Notes: a model not told the origin generated them from the letters alone. DNA of 64,000 nucleotides from Amycolatopsis sulphurea (GCF_002564045.1 NZ_PDJK01000001.1:1284687-1348686), one strand, 5' to 3'. Shown: positions 36,405 to 46,287, numbered from the stretch's first letter. A program made the numbers and translations.

Positions 36405-37438
36405 GGCCCCGGCACACCGACCGGTTCGACGACCGGCGCGTCTTCGACCCGCAACTCGGCGGGCACGTCGATGTCGTAGAGCCGGGCCGCGTTGAGACCG
36501 AGGATCTTCTTCTTCTGGACCACCGTCAGCGGCGCGAAGTCGGACAGTTCGTCATCGGCGGGCATGGTCCAGTCGACGAAACCTTCCACCTGCCACCTCG
36601 GCTCCCAGATCGCGTAGTCGGCGCCGAAGATCAGCTTGTCCTCGCCGAGCCAGAACATCAGCTCGCCCATCACCTTCGCGAAGAACTTCGGCCGCGCGTG
36701 CATCAGGCCGCCGACGACGACCGCGAGGCCGGCGTAGACGTTGCGCTCCTGGGTGGCCATGAAGCAGAAGTCCTCGATGCGGGGCAGGCCCACGTGCTCG
36801 ACGATGAAGTTCAAGCCCTGGAAATTGGTGGCGACGTAATCGATGTCGGACACATCGAAGGCGTCCTTGTCCAGCGGCCAGATCGTCGGTCCTTTGTGGA
36901 CATGAATGTTCCGGACCCCGAGTTCCTCGCACTTTTCCAGGTACCGGGCGGCTTCGGGATCCTTGAGGCTCCAGCCGCGCGAGTCGCCCCGCCATTCGGC
37001 GGTGTAGAGCTTGACGCCCTTGCAGCCGTAGCGCTTCACCCGTTCCTCGAACGCGCGCATCCCCGCTTCGCCCTCACGCGGGTCGAACGTCGTGTTGACC
37101 AGGAACCGGCCCGGGTGCCGCTCCGCCATCGCGCCGTCGGCCTCGGTGGTGTTGAACCCGTCGACGTACCACTGCCGGAGGTTGGTCGGCTGGAAGATCG
37201 CCTTGTCCACGTGCCCGACCTCGAACAGGTCGTGCATCATCAGCTCTTCGGAGTACTTCTGGAACCGGTCGATCGGCCAGTGCGTGTCGGGTGGGCCGAG
37301 CCCCTGGTAGGCGTGGAAGCACTCGATCCAGCCCTTCGCGTACTCCTCCTGCCCGGGAACCCAGTTCTGCGGGCTGGCGTCCCAGAAATGCGTGTGGCCG
37401 TCGACCACGAAGTACTTTTCGCCGTCCTTCTCATACAT
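36401..37438 (-). CDS. Amidohydrolase-family protein of the propane cluster
   Basis: This 345-residue TIM-barrel protein has the metal motif VDGHTHFWD at the N-terminus. Later ligands lie in NIHVHKGPTIWP and FIVEHVGLPRIEDF, and LIFGADYAIW near the C-terminus. It belongs to the amidohydrolase_2 group. Homologues sit in prm/mim operons; a role in metal loading or assembly of the hydroxylase is suspected but not shown. The next gene (DUF59) is coupled by a 4-bp overlap. Confidence 0.85.
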   Translation of the reverse strand: MYEKDGEKYFVVDGHTHFWDASPQNWVPGQEEYAKGWIECFHAYQGLGPPDTHWPIDRFQKYSEELMMHDLFEVGHVDKAIFQPTNLRQWYVDGFNTTEADGAMAERHPGRFLVNTTFDPREGEAGMRAFEERVKRYGCKGVKLYTAEWRGDSRGWSLKDPEAARYLEKCEELGVRNIHVHKGPTIWPLDKDAFDVSDIDYVATNFQGLNFIVEHVGLPRIEDFCFMATQERNVYAGLAVVVGGLMHARPKFFAKVMGELMFWLGEDKLIFGADYAIWEPRWQVEGFVDWTMPADDELSDFAPLTVVQKKKILGLNAARLYDIDVPAELRVEDAPVVEPVGVPGP

Positions 37439-37469
37439 CGTTGTCCTCCCGGGGGCTCGCGGCCGCGGT

Positions 37470-37841
37470 TCAGCGGAGGGGCTTGAGGTCGAAGTCGAGA
37501 TACTCGGCCGCGTCCTCGGGGTTGGCGAACATGATCGTGCGATCGTCGAGATGCACCATCCGGCCGTAGTGAGTGGACATGCTCTCCTCGAACTCCGCGG
37601 AGTTGAACCAGCCCTCTTCCTCGCCGGCGGCCTCGTCGATGTCCGCGTACACCACGTCCATCCGGCCGGCCGCGTCGACCCGGATCATCGACGGCAGCGG
37701 GGTGATGGTGACATTGTCGTAGCGGTCCATCACCTCCGAGACGATCACGCCGACCTGGTTGTTCATCAAGGTGAAGCCGCACCGGTTGGAGGCGGTGCTG
37801 TCGACTTTGAACGGGCTTTCCGCCGTGGTGAACGTAGTCAC
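37470..37841 (-). CDS. prmD: Propane monooxygenase coupling (effector) protein
   Basis: GTG 37841 overlaps the prmC stop and gives 123 residues. The MmoB/DmpM fold is visible: NRCGFTLMNNQVGVIVSEVMDR and VTITPLPSMIRVDAAGRMDVVY. It binds the hydroxylase and tunes electron transfer and oxygen reactivity at the diiron site. A C-terminal about 45 residues extends beyond the core domain. Confidence 0.92.
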   Translation of the reverse strand: MTTFTTAESPFKVDSTASNRCGFTLMNNQVGVIVSEVMDRYDNVTITPLPSMIRVDAAGRMDVVYADIDEAAGEEEGWFNSAEFEESMSTHYGRMVHLDDRTIMFANPEDAAEYLDFDLKPLR

Positions 37842-39007
37842 TGCGCCAGCTCCTTCGGTGTGTGCAGGCCGAGATCGGACAGGATGCCCTCGAACCGGCT
37901 CTTCGCCCGGTCGAGACCGTCTTCGAACCTGGGTGGCTTCGCGTCGGGCTGCGACCACAGCGGCTGCAGCGTCCGCACCGCGGCGAGGCAGCGGGGCACC
38001 CAGTCCGCGAGCCACCGCTGCAGCAGGTTCTTGTTGTGCTCCGCGAACTCCCGGTCGTCGGTCAGCAGCCGGAACATCGCCCGGGTGTAGCGCAGGTCCC
38101 GCTCGGCGAAGTCGTACTCCGCGGCGCCGACGAGGGTCGGAGTGACGAAGTCCCCGTTGCCCGGCGCGGCCTGCTGGACCAGGTTGCTGCGGAACATCTC
38201 GCCGATCAGCGGTTCGAATACCACGTTGGCCGCGAAGATCGCCTCGCACCAGTCGTCGATGCCGGTCAGCTCCTCGGCGACCCGGCGAACGCCCTGCCAA
38301 ACCGGGTCGGAATCCCAGGTGCTCAGGTGGGCCGAGCCGTCGAAGCCCTCGATCTCCTCGGTCAAGGTGAGGTTGTACAGCGCGATGTCCTGCGCGGCGC
38401 GGATCCGGTGCATGCTGTTGACCGAGATCGCGTTGTTGTGCATGTTGGTCGGCGCGCGCCGGTTGGCGTTGGCGAACAGGTAGAGGCCCAGCCCGTGGTC
38501 CACGTGCATCCACGCGCCGAGATGCCGCGCCACGAACGACACCCAGTTCGGGTTCCACTGCTCGAAGGCCTTGCACTGGCGCGCCGCCTCGATGTTCTGG
38601 TTCAGCTGGCGGACCACGTTCGCGTTGTAGCGGTAGAGCGTCATCTCCCATTCCTCGTTGGGGTCACGGAATTCGTGCCACCCCAGCGCAGGCCAGTCGT
38701 AGCCCTTGCCACCGGTGCCGGGCCCGTGCGCGGGCACCGGGCGGTCGCTGCCCCAGGCCTTGAGCTTCGTCCACTCCAGCGGATAGCCGCCGACCCCGTT
38801 CGAGAATCCGTACAGCCAGCCCTGCGACAGGTAGTGCCGGGGATCGGGCTGCACTTCGACCGTGACGTCCTCGTAGTGGTTCTGCTTGCGTTTGGCCGGG
38901 GTGAAGTAGGTGAACCGGCGCAGGGTCGCGTCCGGGAAGTTCTTCGCGCCCGCCTCGGCGTCGGTGAAAACCGGCTTCGGCACGCTGCGCTCTGGCGTGG
39001 TGGTCAT
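37838..39007 (-). CDS. prmC: Propane monooxygenase hydroxylase small (beta) subunit
   Basis: The 389-residue product has the soluble diiron hydroxylase beta-subunit fold without the full metal ligands: RRFTYFTPAKRKQNHYEDVTVEVQ, then WEMTLYRYNANVVRQLNQNIEAARQ and ISVNSMHRIRAAQDIALYNLTLTEEIEGFDGSAHLSTWDSDPVWQGVRR. It forms the (alpha-beta)2 hydroxylase with PrmA. Gene order prmA-B-C-D is that of Gordonia and Rhodococcus. Confidence 0.93.
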   Translation of the reverse strand: MTTTPERSVPKPVFTDAEAGAKNFPDATLRRFTYFTPAKRKQNHYEDVTVEVQPDPRHYLSQGWLYGFSNGVGGYPLEWTKLKAWGSDRPVPAHGPGTGGKGYDWPALGWHEFRDPNEEWEMTLYRYNANVVRQLNQNIEAARQCKAFEQWNPNWVSFVARHLGAWMHVDHGLGLYLFANANRRAPTNMHNNAISVNSMHRIRAAQDIALYNLTLTEEIEGFDGSAHLSTWDSDPVWQGVRRVAEELTGIDDWCEAIFAANVVFEPLIGEMFRSNLVQQAAPGNGDFVTPTLVGAAEYDFAERDLRYTRAMFRLLTDDREFAEHNKNLLQRWLADWVPRCLAAVRTLQPLWSQPDAKPPRFEDGLDRAKSRFEGILSDLGLHTPKELAQ

Positions 39008-39044
39008 CGGCTTCTTCCTTTACCTGTCAAGGAATTCGTCCCGG

Positions 39045-40094
39045 TCAGGGCCCGTCCGGCTCCCCGGTGGTGGTGAACTTGTCGTAGAAGACGCGTTTCT
39101 CCGCGACCCCGAGCTTCGGCAGCAGGTCCAGCGCGGCCTCCACCATCGGCGGCGGCCCGCACACATACGCGTCGGCACCGGCCAGATCGGACTCGCTGCG
39201 GCGCAGCACGTCGGTGATCAGGCCGGTCGCCCCGTCCCACTCGTCCTCTTCCCCGGGCTCGGACAGGGCGGGCACGTAGCGGAACGACGGCAATGTCTCC
39301 TCCAACGCCCGCAACTCCTGCTCGAAGCACAGGTCCCGCCTGGCCCGCGCGCCGTAGTAGAAGGTCGCCTTCCGGTCGATGCCACGCTCGGCCATCGACC
39401 GCAGCAGCGACAGGATCGGCGCCATGCCCGCTCCGCCGCCGACGAAGACCAGATCGGCGCCCGGCGCGTCCCGCAGGGTGAACGCGCCGAACGGCCCGGA
39501 GACCTCCAGCCGGTCGCCGGGGTGGACCTGGGTGTCGAGAAACCGGGAGAACAACCCGTCCGGATAGATCTTGATCACGAACTCCAGCCGGCCGCCCGCC
39601 CGTCCCGGGACGTTCGCCATCGAGAACGACCGGGTCTCCGCGGTGCCCGGGATCGCGAAGTCCAGGTACTGCCCGGGAAAGAACTTCAGCTCCGCAGGCT
39701 CGACCAGCCGCACGATCAGGTGCCGCAGATCGTGCGTGACGTGCTCGGCCGACACCACCTCCACGACCGCCCGCACGATCGGCAGCCCGGAGCGGATCAT
39801 CTCCTCGTCGTAGTTGAGCAACTCGATCGTCAGGTCCTCGTAGGCGTGCGCCCGGCACAGCAGCGTGAACCCCTCCTCCTTCTCGTAGTCGGGCAGCGCG
39901 AAGGTCGAGTAACGATCCAGCTCGACATCGTCGCCTTCGAGCAGGAACGACTTGCAGGAGGCGCACTGGCCCTCCTTGCAGCCGTGCATGAGCAGCACGC
40001 CCTGCTCGGCCGCGGCACGCAAAACGGTCTGGTCCTCGTCGGCCTCGATCTCGATCCCGACCGGCTCGAACCGCACCAGGTGCTTTTCTCCCAT
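39045..40094 (-). CDS. prmB: Propane monooxygenase reductase
   Basis: The 349-residue electron-transfer protein has an N-terminal 2Fe-2S plant-type ferredoxin domain with GCKEGQCASCKS and the fourth cysteine in TLLCRAH. The FAD-binding domain has ETRSFSMANVPG, and the NAD domain has FVGGGAGMAPILSLLRSM and YVCGPPPMVEAALDLL. It passes electrons from NADH to the hydroxylase. It is separated from prmA by 92 bp. Confidence 0.94.
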   Translation of the reverse strand: MGEKHLVRFEPVGIEIEADEDQTVLRAAAEQGVLLMHGCKEGQCASCKSFLLEGDDVELDRYSTFALPDYEKEEGFTLLCRAHAYEDLTIELLNYDEEMIRSGLPIVRAVVEVVSAEHVTHDLRHLIVRLVEPAELKFFPGQYLDFAIPGTAETRSFSMANVPGRAGGRLEFVIKIYPDGLFSRFLDTQVHPGDRLEVSGPFGAFTLRDAPGADLVFVGGGAGMAPILSLLRSMAERGIDRKATFYYGARARRDLCFEQELRALEETLPSFRYVPALSEPGEEDEWDGATGLITDVLRRSESDLAGADAYVCGPPPMVEAALDLLPKLGVAEKRVFYDKFTTTGEPDGP

Positions 40095-40186
40095 GGCTCC
40101 TCATCGGGTCCGGCGCTGCGCTCCCGCGGCACCGGCGGCGGAAGGACCCGGTGGAACCCTTCCGCTGCCGGCTCTCCCGGTCCGCC

Positions 40187-41839
40187 TCAGACGTTCGCGG
40201 GCGCCGGGCGCCCGGCCGGCCCCTGGCGGTTGTAGTCGGCCGCGAACGCGGCTCGCTCGGCATCGGTCATCTCGTTGAGCAGCACGTTCGGGCTCTGCAG
40301 CGGCGGGCACCGGCGCAGGTGGTCCAGCGTCCACATCTTGCTCGGATCCAGGTTCAGATGCGGCTGCGCGACCAGCGTCTTCCCGTCGTCGCGGACGTAG
40401 CCCATGTCGGACACGACGTCCGCCCAGTTCCAGCCGTGGTAGAGGGTCTCCCACTCCCGCAGGCCGATCAGCTGGCCCATGTTCGGCGTCTGCCGGCCCT
40501 GGTAGGTCGGCCGGAACGCCTCGGCGTCGGTCCAGCGGCACGGCTCCGAGCAGTAGGTCCGCCACTGCCCGTCCACCTTCTCCATCACCATGTCCTCGCG
40601 GACCAGGCACGGCACCATGCAGGTCCAGCAGCGATGCGGGTACACGTAGTCGACGTCTTCCAGCGCGATCGGGTTGTGCCCGTTCGGCATGGACAGCCGC
40701 GCGTAGTTCTCCCACCACTTGCCGTACTTGTCATACCAGCCGGGGTACTTGTACTCGAACCACTCGAAGTCCTCGTCGGTCATCGGGTCGATCCGCCAGT
40801 AGTTGGCCAGCCAGCCGGTCGCGAAGAACTGGGCCACCTCGTGCACGTACCCCTTGTTCCAGATCTGGTTCCACGCCTCCTCGATCAGGTCGTGCGGAAT
40901 GACCAGGCCGTACTTCTCCAGCGGTACCAGGTAGCTGCGGTAGTAGTCGTCGTAGATCCAGCGGCGCCACATCTCCGCGTAGCTTTCCCGTTCCTTGCGG
41001 CGGTCCTTCGTGCCGTATTCGATGAACGTGCCGATCGCGGCGTCCACCACCCGGTGGTTGTTCCACCACGCGTACCGCAGGTCGCGTTCGAGCAGCTGGT
41101 GGTTGCTCTCGTCGGACAGCGCCATCAGCAGCGTCGCGTAGCCGTTGCTGATGTGCCGGGACTCGTCGGACTGCACCGAGTGGAACACCGTCGGCAGCAG
41201 GTAGTCGCCGTTGGCGGCGGCCTCGGCGGGCATGGCCACGAACAGCGTGTTGGTGAACGCCGTCTCCGCGACGATCGTCAGGTAGATGCTGGCCGCGGTG
41301 ATCGCGTCGCCGGTGATGAACCCCTCGGCGAACTGCCGGCCGATGGTCCCGCAGTAGTCGTTCTGGAAGTTGCGCAGGCTGGAGTTGAAGCCCGCCGGGT
41401 CGATGTAGTTGTTCATGTAGAGGCGCTTGAGGTTCTGCTGGATCGTGGAGTGCCGGACCTCGTCGATCATCTGGATCGCCTGGCCGTTGTGCAGCTCCGG
41501 ATTCGGCACCGTGCGGAACAGCAGCGGCATCGCCCGGGCCGCCGAGATCTCCGGCAGCGGGATGATGCTCAGGAACAGCTTCTGCCACTCCAGCCAGCGC
41601 TCCTGCACCTGACGGAACATGTTGCCGCGGATGGCACCGTCCTCCGCGCCGTACACGCGGTGGTCCTTTTCCTCCTGCATCGGGAAGTAGGACCGCAGAA
41701 CCTGCTTGAGCGGGTCCTTCTTCTTCGCCTTCTGGAAGGTGTAGTCGGTCCCGTACTGCGACACCGGCTCGTGATAGGCCGGTTCCCAGGACAGTTCCTG
41801 GATCTTCTGATGGGCCTTCGCCACACTCTGGCGGCTCAT
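40187..41839 (-). CDS. prmA: Propane monooxygenase hydroxylase large (alpha) subunit
   Basis: ATG 41839 gives 550 residues. The two diiron ExxH motifs are [11 protein letters not shown] and SDESRHISN, and further ligand glutamates lie in the four-helix bundle. The start [18 protein letters not shown] is typical of propane-type group 5 monooxygenases (PrmA/MimA). Related enzymes oxidise propane at the subterminal carbon and may attack phenol or acetone. Substrate range cannot be read from sequence. A TGTCTCA-like site lies 134-151 bp upstream of the start. Confidence 0.94.
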   Translation of the reverse strand: MSRQSVAKAHQKIQELSWEPAYHEPVSQYGTDYTFQKAKKKDPLKQVLRSYFPMQEEKDHRVYGAEDGAIRGNMFRQVQERWLEWQKLFLSIIPLPEISAARAMPLLFRTVPNPELHNGQAIQMIDEVRHSTIQQNLKRLYMNNYIDPAGFNSSLRNFQNDYCGTIGRQFAEGFITGDAITAASIYLTIVAETAFTNTLFVAMPAEAAANGDYLLPTVFHSVQSDESRHISNGYATLLMALSDESNHQLLERDLRYAWWNNHRVVDAAIGTFIEYGTKDRRKERESYAEMWRRWIYDDYYRSYLVPLEKYGLVIPHDLIEEAWNQIWNKGYVHEVAQFFATGWLANYWRIDPMTDEDFEWFEYKYPGWYDKYGKWWENYARLSMPNGHNPIALEDVDYVYPHRCWTCMVPCLVREDMVMEKVDGQWRTYCSEPCRWTDAEAFRPTYQGRQTPNMGQLIGLREWETLYHGWNWADVVSDMGYVRDDGKTLVAQPHLNLDPSKMWTLDHLRRCPPLQSPNVLLNEMTDAERAAFAADYNRQGPAGRPAPANV

Positions 41840-41972
41840 GGGGTATCTCCTCACCCGTCGCTCGCACCGACGGCTGGTGCTGCACCGACCTGGCGCCCGG
41901 ATCGGGCAGCACGGTTCGGCTCGGGACGCACGTCCCACACTTCGATTAGAAGCCCGCCCGCACGGGCGCCGA

Positions 41973-41990
41973 GTCTCAATCTGGGACATC
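41973..41990. promoter_or_regulatory. Candidate activator site upstream of prmA
   Basis: AGTCTCAATCTGGGACAT is an imperfect copy of the perfect inverted repeat at 42300-42316. It overlaps the end of the small gene at 41976 and lies 134 bp before the prmA start, a usual distance for an enhancer-type activator. Binding by the adjacent AcoR/MimR-type regulator is inferred. Confidence 0.6.
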
Positions 41991-42245
41991 TCCGGGCTCG
42001 TCCAGCAACGTCGTGCGCAACCGTGCGAGCTCCTCCTTCGCGGCGTCGCGCGCCCGCTGGTCGCCCTGCTTTTCCGGCACGATCCCGAGCACGCACAGCA
42101 GCTGCGCGGCCGGTTCGCCGGGATTGCCGGTCTCCCCCAGTACCGGCCGCAGGCCCTGGTCGGCCAGGTACTGGAAGACCAGGTCGACGATCGTCCACGG
42201 GTTGCAGGTCTGCGGTGCCGGCCGGGACGGCCGCTCGCCGGACAT
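41976..42245 (-). CDS. Small protein between the regulator and prmA
   Basis: A possible 89-residue protein from ATG 42245: [50 protein letters not shown], followed by a helical charged tail ending DEPGDVPD. The composition and the spaced LGxxGxP pattern look genuine, and small proteins are common at the head of mim/prm loci. I do not recognise the family. It has the upstream regulator site in its promoter and could be the first gene of the prm transcript. Confidence 0.6.
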   Translation of the reverse strand: MSGERPSRPAPQTCNPWTIVDLVFQYLADQGLRPVLGETGNPGEPAAQLLCVLGIVPEKQGDQRARDAAKEELARLRTTLLDEPGDVPD

Positions 42246-42299
42246 CGGGCGCCTCCTTCGTCCCCCTCATCCAGCAGACGCCCGGACCGGTCCCGGAGC

Positions 42300-42316
42300 T
42301 GTCTCAATCTGAGACA
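42300..42316. promoter_or_regulatory. Perfect inverted repeat in the regulator/prm divergent region
   Basis: TGTCTCAATCTGAGACA has 7-bp arms and a 3-bp centre. It lies 55 bp upstream of the small gene and 93 bp upstream of the regulator start, so it could serve both activation and autoregulation. The matching site at 41973 suggests cooperative binding. Confidence 0.7.
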
Positions 42317-42408
42317 CCGCCGGGGCGCGTCCGGTCCCGTACGCTGGCACCCAGGACACCCGCATGCGTTCCTTCCGCCGTGCCCGGCGGGCGCAGGAGG
42401 GAGATCCC

Positions 42409-44232
42409 GTGGACGATCTTCCCCAATCGAAGAGTCCTCCGGCCACCGTGGCCGCCGACGACGACAACCTGGCGCAGGTCCGGGTGCGGTTCCTGACGTC
42501 CGCCGCAGTCGAGACCGACCAGGTGCGGCAGCCGATCCTGTCCTCCTGGCGCCGCTCGCGCGACTTCCGGGTGCCCGCCGATCACATCGCCCTGCCCTAC
42601 GTCGACGACCGGGATCTCGACGTCCCCCTCGTCCGCGGCGCCGCGCCCGTGCTCGCCCGGCTGGGTGACCAGCTCGCCGGGCAGCCGATCAGCCTCATCG
42701 TGACCGACCAGAGCGGAGTCGTGCTGAGCCAGCGCACCGGCGACCCGGACCTGCACCGGCATCTGGAGGGAGTGGAGTTATTGCCCGGATTCAGCTACGG
42801 CGAGCGGTTCGTGGGCACGAACGGGATCGGGACCGCGCTGTACGAGGGACGGCCGACGCACGTGTTCGGCCACGAGCACTACGCCGAGCACCTGGAGGAC
42901 CTCGCCTGCGCGGCGGTGCCCATCCAGCACCCGATCTCCGGCAAGACGATCGGCGCGGTCGACCTCACCTGCTGGCGCCGGGACGCCGGCGGGCTGCTGA
43001 TCGCGCTGGCCCGCACGGCGGCCGAGCAGATCCGACAGTCGCTGCTGCTGCACAGCAATATCCGTGAACTGATCCTGTTCCAGGCATATCTGCAAGCGTG
43101 CCGCCGCAGCACGGGCATCGTCATGGCGGTCAACGACAACCTGGTGATGATGAACGACGCCGCGCGGCAGCTGCTGGACCCGGCCGACCAGACCGTGCTG
43201 CTGGCCCACGCCGCCGAAGCGCTGGCCACCGGCCCGCGGGCGACCGCCACCGTCGCATTGACCACCGGCAGCCGGGTGCGGATGCACTGCCGCACGATCA
43301 GCGGAGACAACGAGACGTCCACCGCCGGCACCGTGCTGTCGGCCAAGCTCCTGGAGAACGACGACGAGCGGGTGCAGGCGGCACCGATCCTGCCGCTGTA
43401 TCTGCCGGGCGTGGTCGGCTCGTCGGCCCTGTGGTTGCGCTGCTGTCATGAAGTCGACGACGCGTACGCGCGGCGCGACTGGCTGGTCCTCGCGGGCGAA
43501 CCGGGCACCGGCAAGCACGCCGTGGCCCAAGGTGTGCACCGGCGGCACAACCCAGCAGGCCGGGTGCACACGCTCGACGCCGTCCTCGCCGGTCCGTCCT
43601 GGGACCGGGAGCTGGCCGAGGATCTGCTCACGGATCCGGTGGAAGCCTTGATCGTCCGGCACGCCGACCGGCTCGGCGTGCCGGAGGCACATACCCTCGC
43701 CGAGGTGCTTCGCGAAGCCCGCTCGCCGTCCGGCGCGAAGCCGCCGTGGGTCGTGCTCACGTTGGGTTCGGACACCGGGACCGGGTCCGAACTGGCCGCC
43801 CTGCTGTCGCTCTTCCCGCGCACCGTCACCGTTCCGCCGCTACGCGCGCACGCGGAGGATTTGAGCGAGCTGGTGCCGCTCTTCCTGTCCAGACTCGGCC
43901 ACGGTGGCCAGCTCACCTGCGCACCGACGGCGATGCACCTGCTGATGCGGGCTGCCTGGCCGGGCAACATCACGCAGCTTTACGCGGTGCTCAAACGGGT
44001 CGGGCAGCAGCGCCGGACCGGAGCCGTCCATCCCTACGATCTGCCGCCGGAATTCCACACCGTCGCACGCAAGCAGCTCAACCGCCTCGAAGAGACCGAA
44101 CGCGACGCGATCGTGCGCGGCCTGGAGGACGCGGACGGCAACAAAGCCCGCGCGGCACGGCTGCTCGGCGTCTCGCGAGCGACGATCTACCGCAAGATCC
44201 ACGAGTACGGCATCGTCACCCCCGACCGTTGA
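42409..44232 (+). CDS. mimR: AcoR/MimR-type enhancer-binding-like activator of the prm operon
   Basis: GTG 42409, preceded by GGAGGGAG, gives 607 residues. A GAF-type sensor region lies at about 60-210 ([44 protein letters not shown]). It is followed by a degenerate AAA+ domain with a Walker [11 protein letters not shown] and the sensor-like [16 protein letters not shown] Fis-type HTH is at the C-terminus ([29 protein letters not shown]). The sigma-54 contact motif GAFTGA is not visible, as expected because actinobacteria lack sigma-54. It probably activates prmABCD in response to propane or an oxidation product. Confidence 0.9.
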   Translation: MDDLPQSKSPPATVAADDDNLAQVRVRFLTSAAVETDQVRQPILSSWRRSRDFRVPADHIALPYVDDRDLDVPLVRGAAPVLARLGDQLAGQPISLIVTDQSGVVLSQRTGDPDLHRHLEGVELLPGFSYGERFVGTNGIGTALYEGRPTHVFGHEHYAEHLEDLACAAVPIQHPISGKTIGAVDLTCWRRDAGGLLIALARTAAEQIRQSLLLHSNIRELILFQAYLQACRRSTGIVMAVNDNLVMMNDAARQLLDPADQTVLLAHAAEALATGPRATATVALTTGSRVRMHCRTISGDNETSTAGTVLSAKLLENDDERVQAAPILPLYLPGVVGSSALWLRCCHEVDDAYARRDWLVLAGEPGTGKHAVAQGVHRRHNPAGRVHTLDAVLAGPSWDRELAEDLLTDPVEALIVRHADRLGVPEAHTLAEVLREARSPSGAKPPWVVLTLGSDTGTGSELAALLSLFPRTVTVPPLRAHAEDLSELVPLFLSRLGHGGQLTCAPTAMHLLMRAAWPGNITQLYAVLKRVGQQRRTGAVHPYDLPPEFHTVARKQLNRLEETERDAIVRGLEDADGNKARAARLLGVSRATIYRKIHEYGIVTPDR

Positions 44233-44249
44233 GGCAAGCAGGCCCTCCC

Positions 44250-44855
44250 ATGACGAACCCCGGCAAGACGAACGCGACCGACCGGCCCTCAGCGATCCGG
44301 CAGCTCGCCACCCCGGACGCGCAGGCACTGGCCGGGCTCGTGTCCGCGCTCGACGAGTTGCAGACCGTGCTGACCTGCTGTGAACGGCTGATCGCGGCGC
44401 TCGCCCGCGACGGCGAACGGGACGACCTGACCGTGGAGTCGCTGTGGACGACCGCGCTGCTGTCCTACGCGCGATGCTTCGCCCGTGGCCCGCTGACCGA
44501 CGAGGACGTCACCTCGACCCGGTTGCGCGGCGAAGTCCTGGAGTGGCACAAGGTTTTGCGGAAGCTGCGCAAGCACTACGCCGACCCCTCCCGCAACCCG
44601 CGCGAGCAGTTCGCGGTCGGTGCCGCGCAGGACGCCGGAGGACACGCCGCCGGCATCGCCGTCACCTCCACCCCGCACGCCGCGCTGGACGACACCACCG
44701 TCCGCCAGACCGGCGCGCTGGCCTACGAACTCAGCGGGATCGTGGAACGCCGGATCACCGAGCATCAGGACCGGCTGCGCCGCGCGACGGGGTCGATGTC
44801 CGTTGCGGAGCTGGAGAAACTGCCGTTGATCGAAGTCTCCCCCGAGCGCCTCTGA
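44250..44855 (+). CDS. Hypothetical helical protein downstream of the activator
   Basis: ATG 44250 gives 201 residues, starting 18 bp after the activator stop and probably co-transcribed. It is soluble and mostly helical, with CCERLIAALARDG, LWTTALLSYARCFARG, EVLEWHKVLRKLRKHYADPSRNPREQFAVG and a C-terminal SMSVAELEKLPLIEV. No known motif was recognised. Its place suggests an accessory role with the activator, but this is unsupported. Confidence 0.7.
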   Translation: MTNPGKTNATDRPSAIRQLATPDAQALAGLVSALDELQTVLTCCERLIAALARDGERDDLTVESLWTTALLSYARCFARGPLTDEDVTSTRLRGEVLEWHKVLRKLRKHYADPSRNPREQFAVGAAQDAGGHAAGIAVTSTPHAALDDTTVRQTGALAYELSGIVERRITEHQDRLRRATGSMSVAELEKLPLIEVSPERL

Positions 44856-44869
44856 CCTGGCGGACCCGC

Positions 44870-44994
44870 AGGGTCCCGGCAAAGTCGGTCGAGGACCCGT
44901 GACCAGCGGAGGTGTTCGAGACGCGCGACCACCACGCGGTGTGCGCCAGACCTGTCCCGGGTCCGTGAAGGGGCCCTTCACAGACTCAGCATCC
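44870..44994. mobile_element. MITE-like element copy C, left part only
   Basis: Starts AGGGTCCCGGCAAAGTCGGT as in copy B, continues GAGGACCCGTGACCAGC and ACCACGCGGTGTGCGCC, and stops after half a core palindrome (GTGAAGGGGCCCTTCAC at 44965-44981). The right half is replaced by the next element, so an insertion or recombination joined two copies. Confidence 0.75.
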
Positions 44995-45136
44995 AGGGCC
45001 TCGGCAAAGTTGGTCGAGGGCCCGTGATCAGCAGACAGAGCCGTGGCTGCCCGACCGGTTTCGGGTCCGTGAAGGGGCCCTTCACAGCCCTCCACAGCTG
45101 CGCAGGGCCCTCCACACCGACTTTGCCGACGCCCTG
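44995..45136. mobile_element. MITE-like element copy D, internally deleted
   Basis: Left end AGGGCCTCGGCAAAGTTGGT; right end CACCGACTTTGCCGACGCCCTG. The pair is inverted. Only one palindrome unit remains (45069-45085). At about 142 bp it is the shortest copy with both ends, and it lies back to back with copy C downstream of the hypothetical gene. Confidence 0.78.
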
Positions 45137-45168
45137 TCCCGGACCTGCCGGACCCGGGTCAGCGGGAC

Positions 45169-46164
45169 CTACTTGAGCCCGGACTTCTCCATCAGCGGCA
45201 CGAGCTTGTCGAGCGCGTAGAGCTGCGCGCCCGGGGTGCCGGCGGAGAACGCGTTGGACAGCTCCCCGTCGATCACGATCGAGCGGTTGTCCTTGACCGC
45301 CGGGATCAGTGTCCACTGTGGATCGCCGTCGATCTGCTTGCGGTCGATGAAGATCGGGAACGCGACGATCAGGTTCGCGTCCAGAAGACCGAGCTGCTCG
45401 TCGGAGATCGAGGCGGAGAACCCGCCCGAGTTCGGCTTGAGCTTCGCGATCGAGGGCGACTGCGTGAAGCCGAGTTTCTGCAGGAACCCGAGGCGCACGT
45501 CGCCCTCGGTGTAGGCGCCCCAGCCCTCCGCGGTGCGGGTCGCCACCGTGACCGACTTGCCCTTCCACGCGGGGTGCGCCGCGGCCGCCGCGGCAAAAGC
45601 CTTGTCCACCTTGGCGAGCAGCTCGTCACCCTGCTTCTTCGCGCCGAGCGCGGCGGCGATGGTCTTGGTCTCCTGCTCGGCGGAGGTCAGGTAGTTGTCC
45701 GCCCCGGCCGGGACCCCGACCGTGGTCGCGATCTTCGAGAGCAGGTCGTGCCGCTTCTGATCACCGGAGCCGCGCACGTCGAGAATCAGGTCGGGCTTGA
45801 GCGCGGCGATCTTCTCGTAGCTCGGTTCGAGCGTCTGGATCAGCTGCGGCGGGGTCTGGTACTTGGCCGCGTCCCACGGGCCGACGCCGGTGCCGCCGAA
45901 CTGCAGCCAGTCCGACGCCCCGACCGGCTGGACGCCCAGCTCCAGCGCCGTCTCCGCGTCACCCCAGCCGAGCGCGACCACGCGTTCGGGCTTCTTCTCC
46001 ACGGTGACGTCGCCGAACTTCGTCGGCACGGTGACCGGGAACGCGGACCCGTCGGCCGCCGCGGCGCCATCGGCGGGCTTGGCGGGCTCCGTCCCGCTCG
46101 AACACGCGCTCAGCAGGAGCAGTGCGGCAGCGGACACCGCACCGAGGAGGGAGGGTTTGTTCAC
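45169..46164 (-). CDS. Iron-siderophore ABC transporter substrate-binding lipoprotein
   Basis: The 331-residue product has a lipoprotein signal ending in LLLLSACSSG. The FecB-type (class III) binding fold begins FPVTVPTKFGDVTVEKKPERVVALGWGDAETALELGVQPVGASDWLQ and continues with IAALKPDLILDVRG and PSYEKIAAL. An iron box lies just upstream at 46220-46237. It should deliver an Fe(III)-siderophore to the FecCD-type permeases encoded at 48115-50183. The actual siderophore is unknown. Confidence 0.9.
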   Translation of the reverse strand: MNKPSLLGAVSAAALLLLSACSSGTEPAKPADGAAAADGSAFPVTVPTKFGDVTVEKKPERVVALGWGDAETALELGVQPVGASDWLQFGGTGVGPWDAAKYQTPPQLIQTLEPSYEKIAALKPDLILDVRGSGDQKRHDLLSKIATTVGVPAGADNYLTSAEQETKTIAAALGAKKQGDELLAKVDKAFAAAAAAHPAWKGKSVTVATRTAEGWGAYTEGDVRLGFLQKLGFTQSPSIAKLKPNSGGFSASISDEQLGLLDANLIVAFPIFIDRKQIDGDPQWTLIPAVKDNRSIVIDGELSNAFSAGTPGAQLYALDKLVPLMEKSGLK

Positions 46165-46219
46165 GATGACGACGGACCTTTCTCCCGGGCGCCGCGAAAC
46201 CCGGCGCCGAACCGGACAC

Positions 46220-46237
46220 GAGGTTAGCCTAACCTCA
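46220..46237. promoter_or_regulatory. IdeR/DmdR-type iron box upstream of the binding protein
   Basis: GAGGTTAGCCTAACCTCA is an 18-bp near-perfect palindrome matching the actinobacterial iron box (TTAGGTTAGGCTAACCTAA). It is 56 bp before the start of the siderophore-binding protein gene. Confidence 0.88.
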
Positions 46238-46287
46238 TTCCGGCACGACGCCGTCGGCGGCCCCGGCCGACCCGCCTCGGCGCCCGG

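Noticed and set aside
40151..42496. Long plus-strand open frame antisense to prmA
   Set aside because: Antisense shadow of the diiron hydroxylase; no ribosome binding site or motif.
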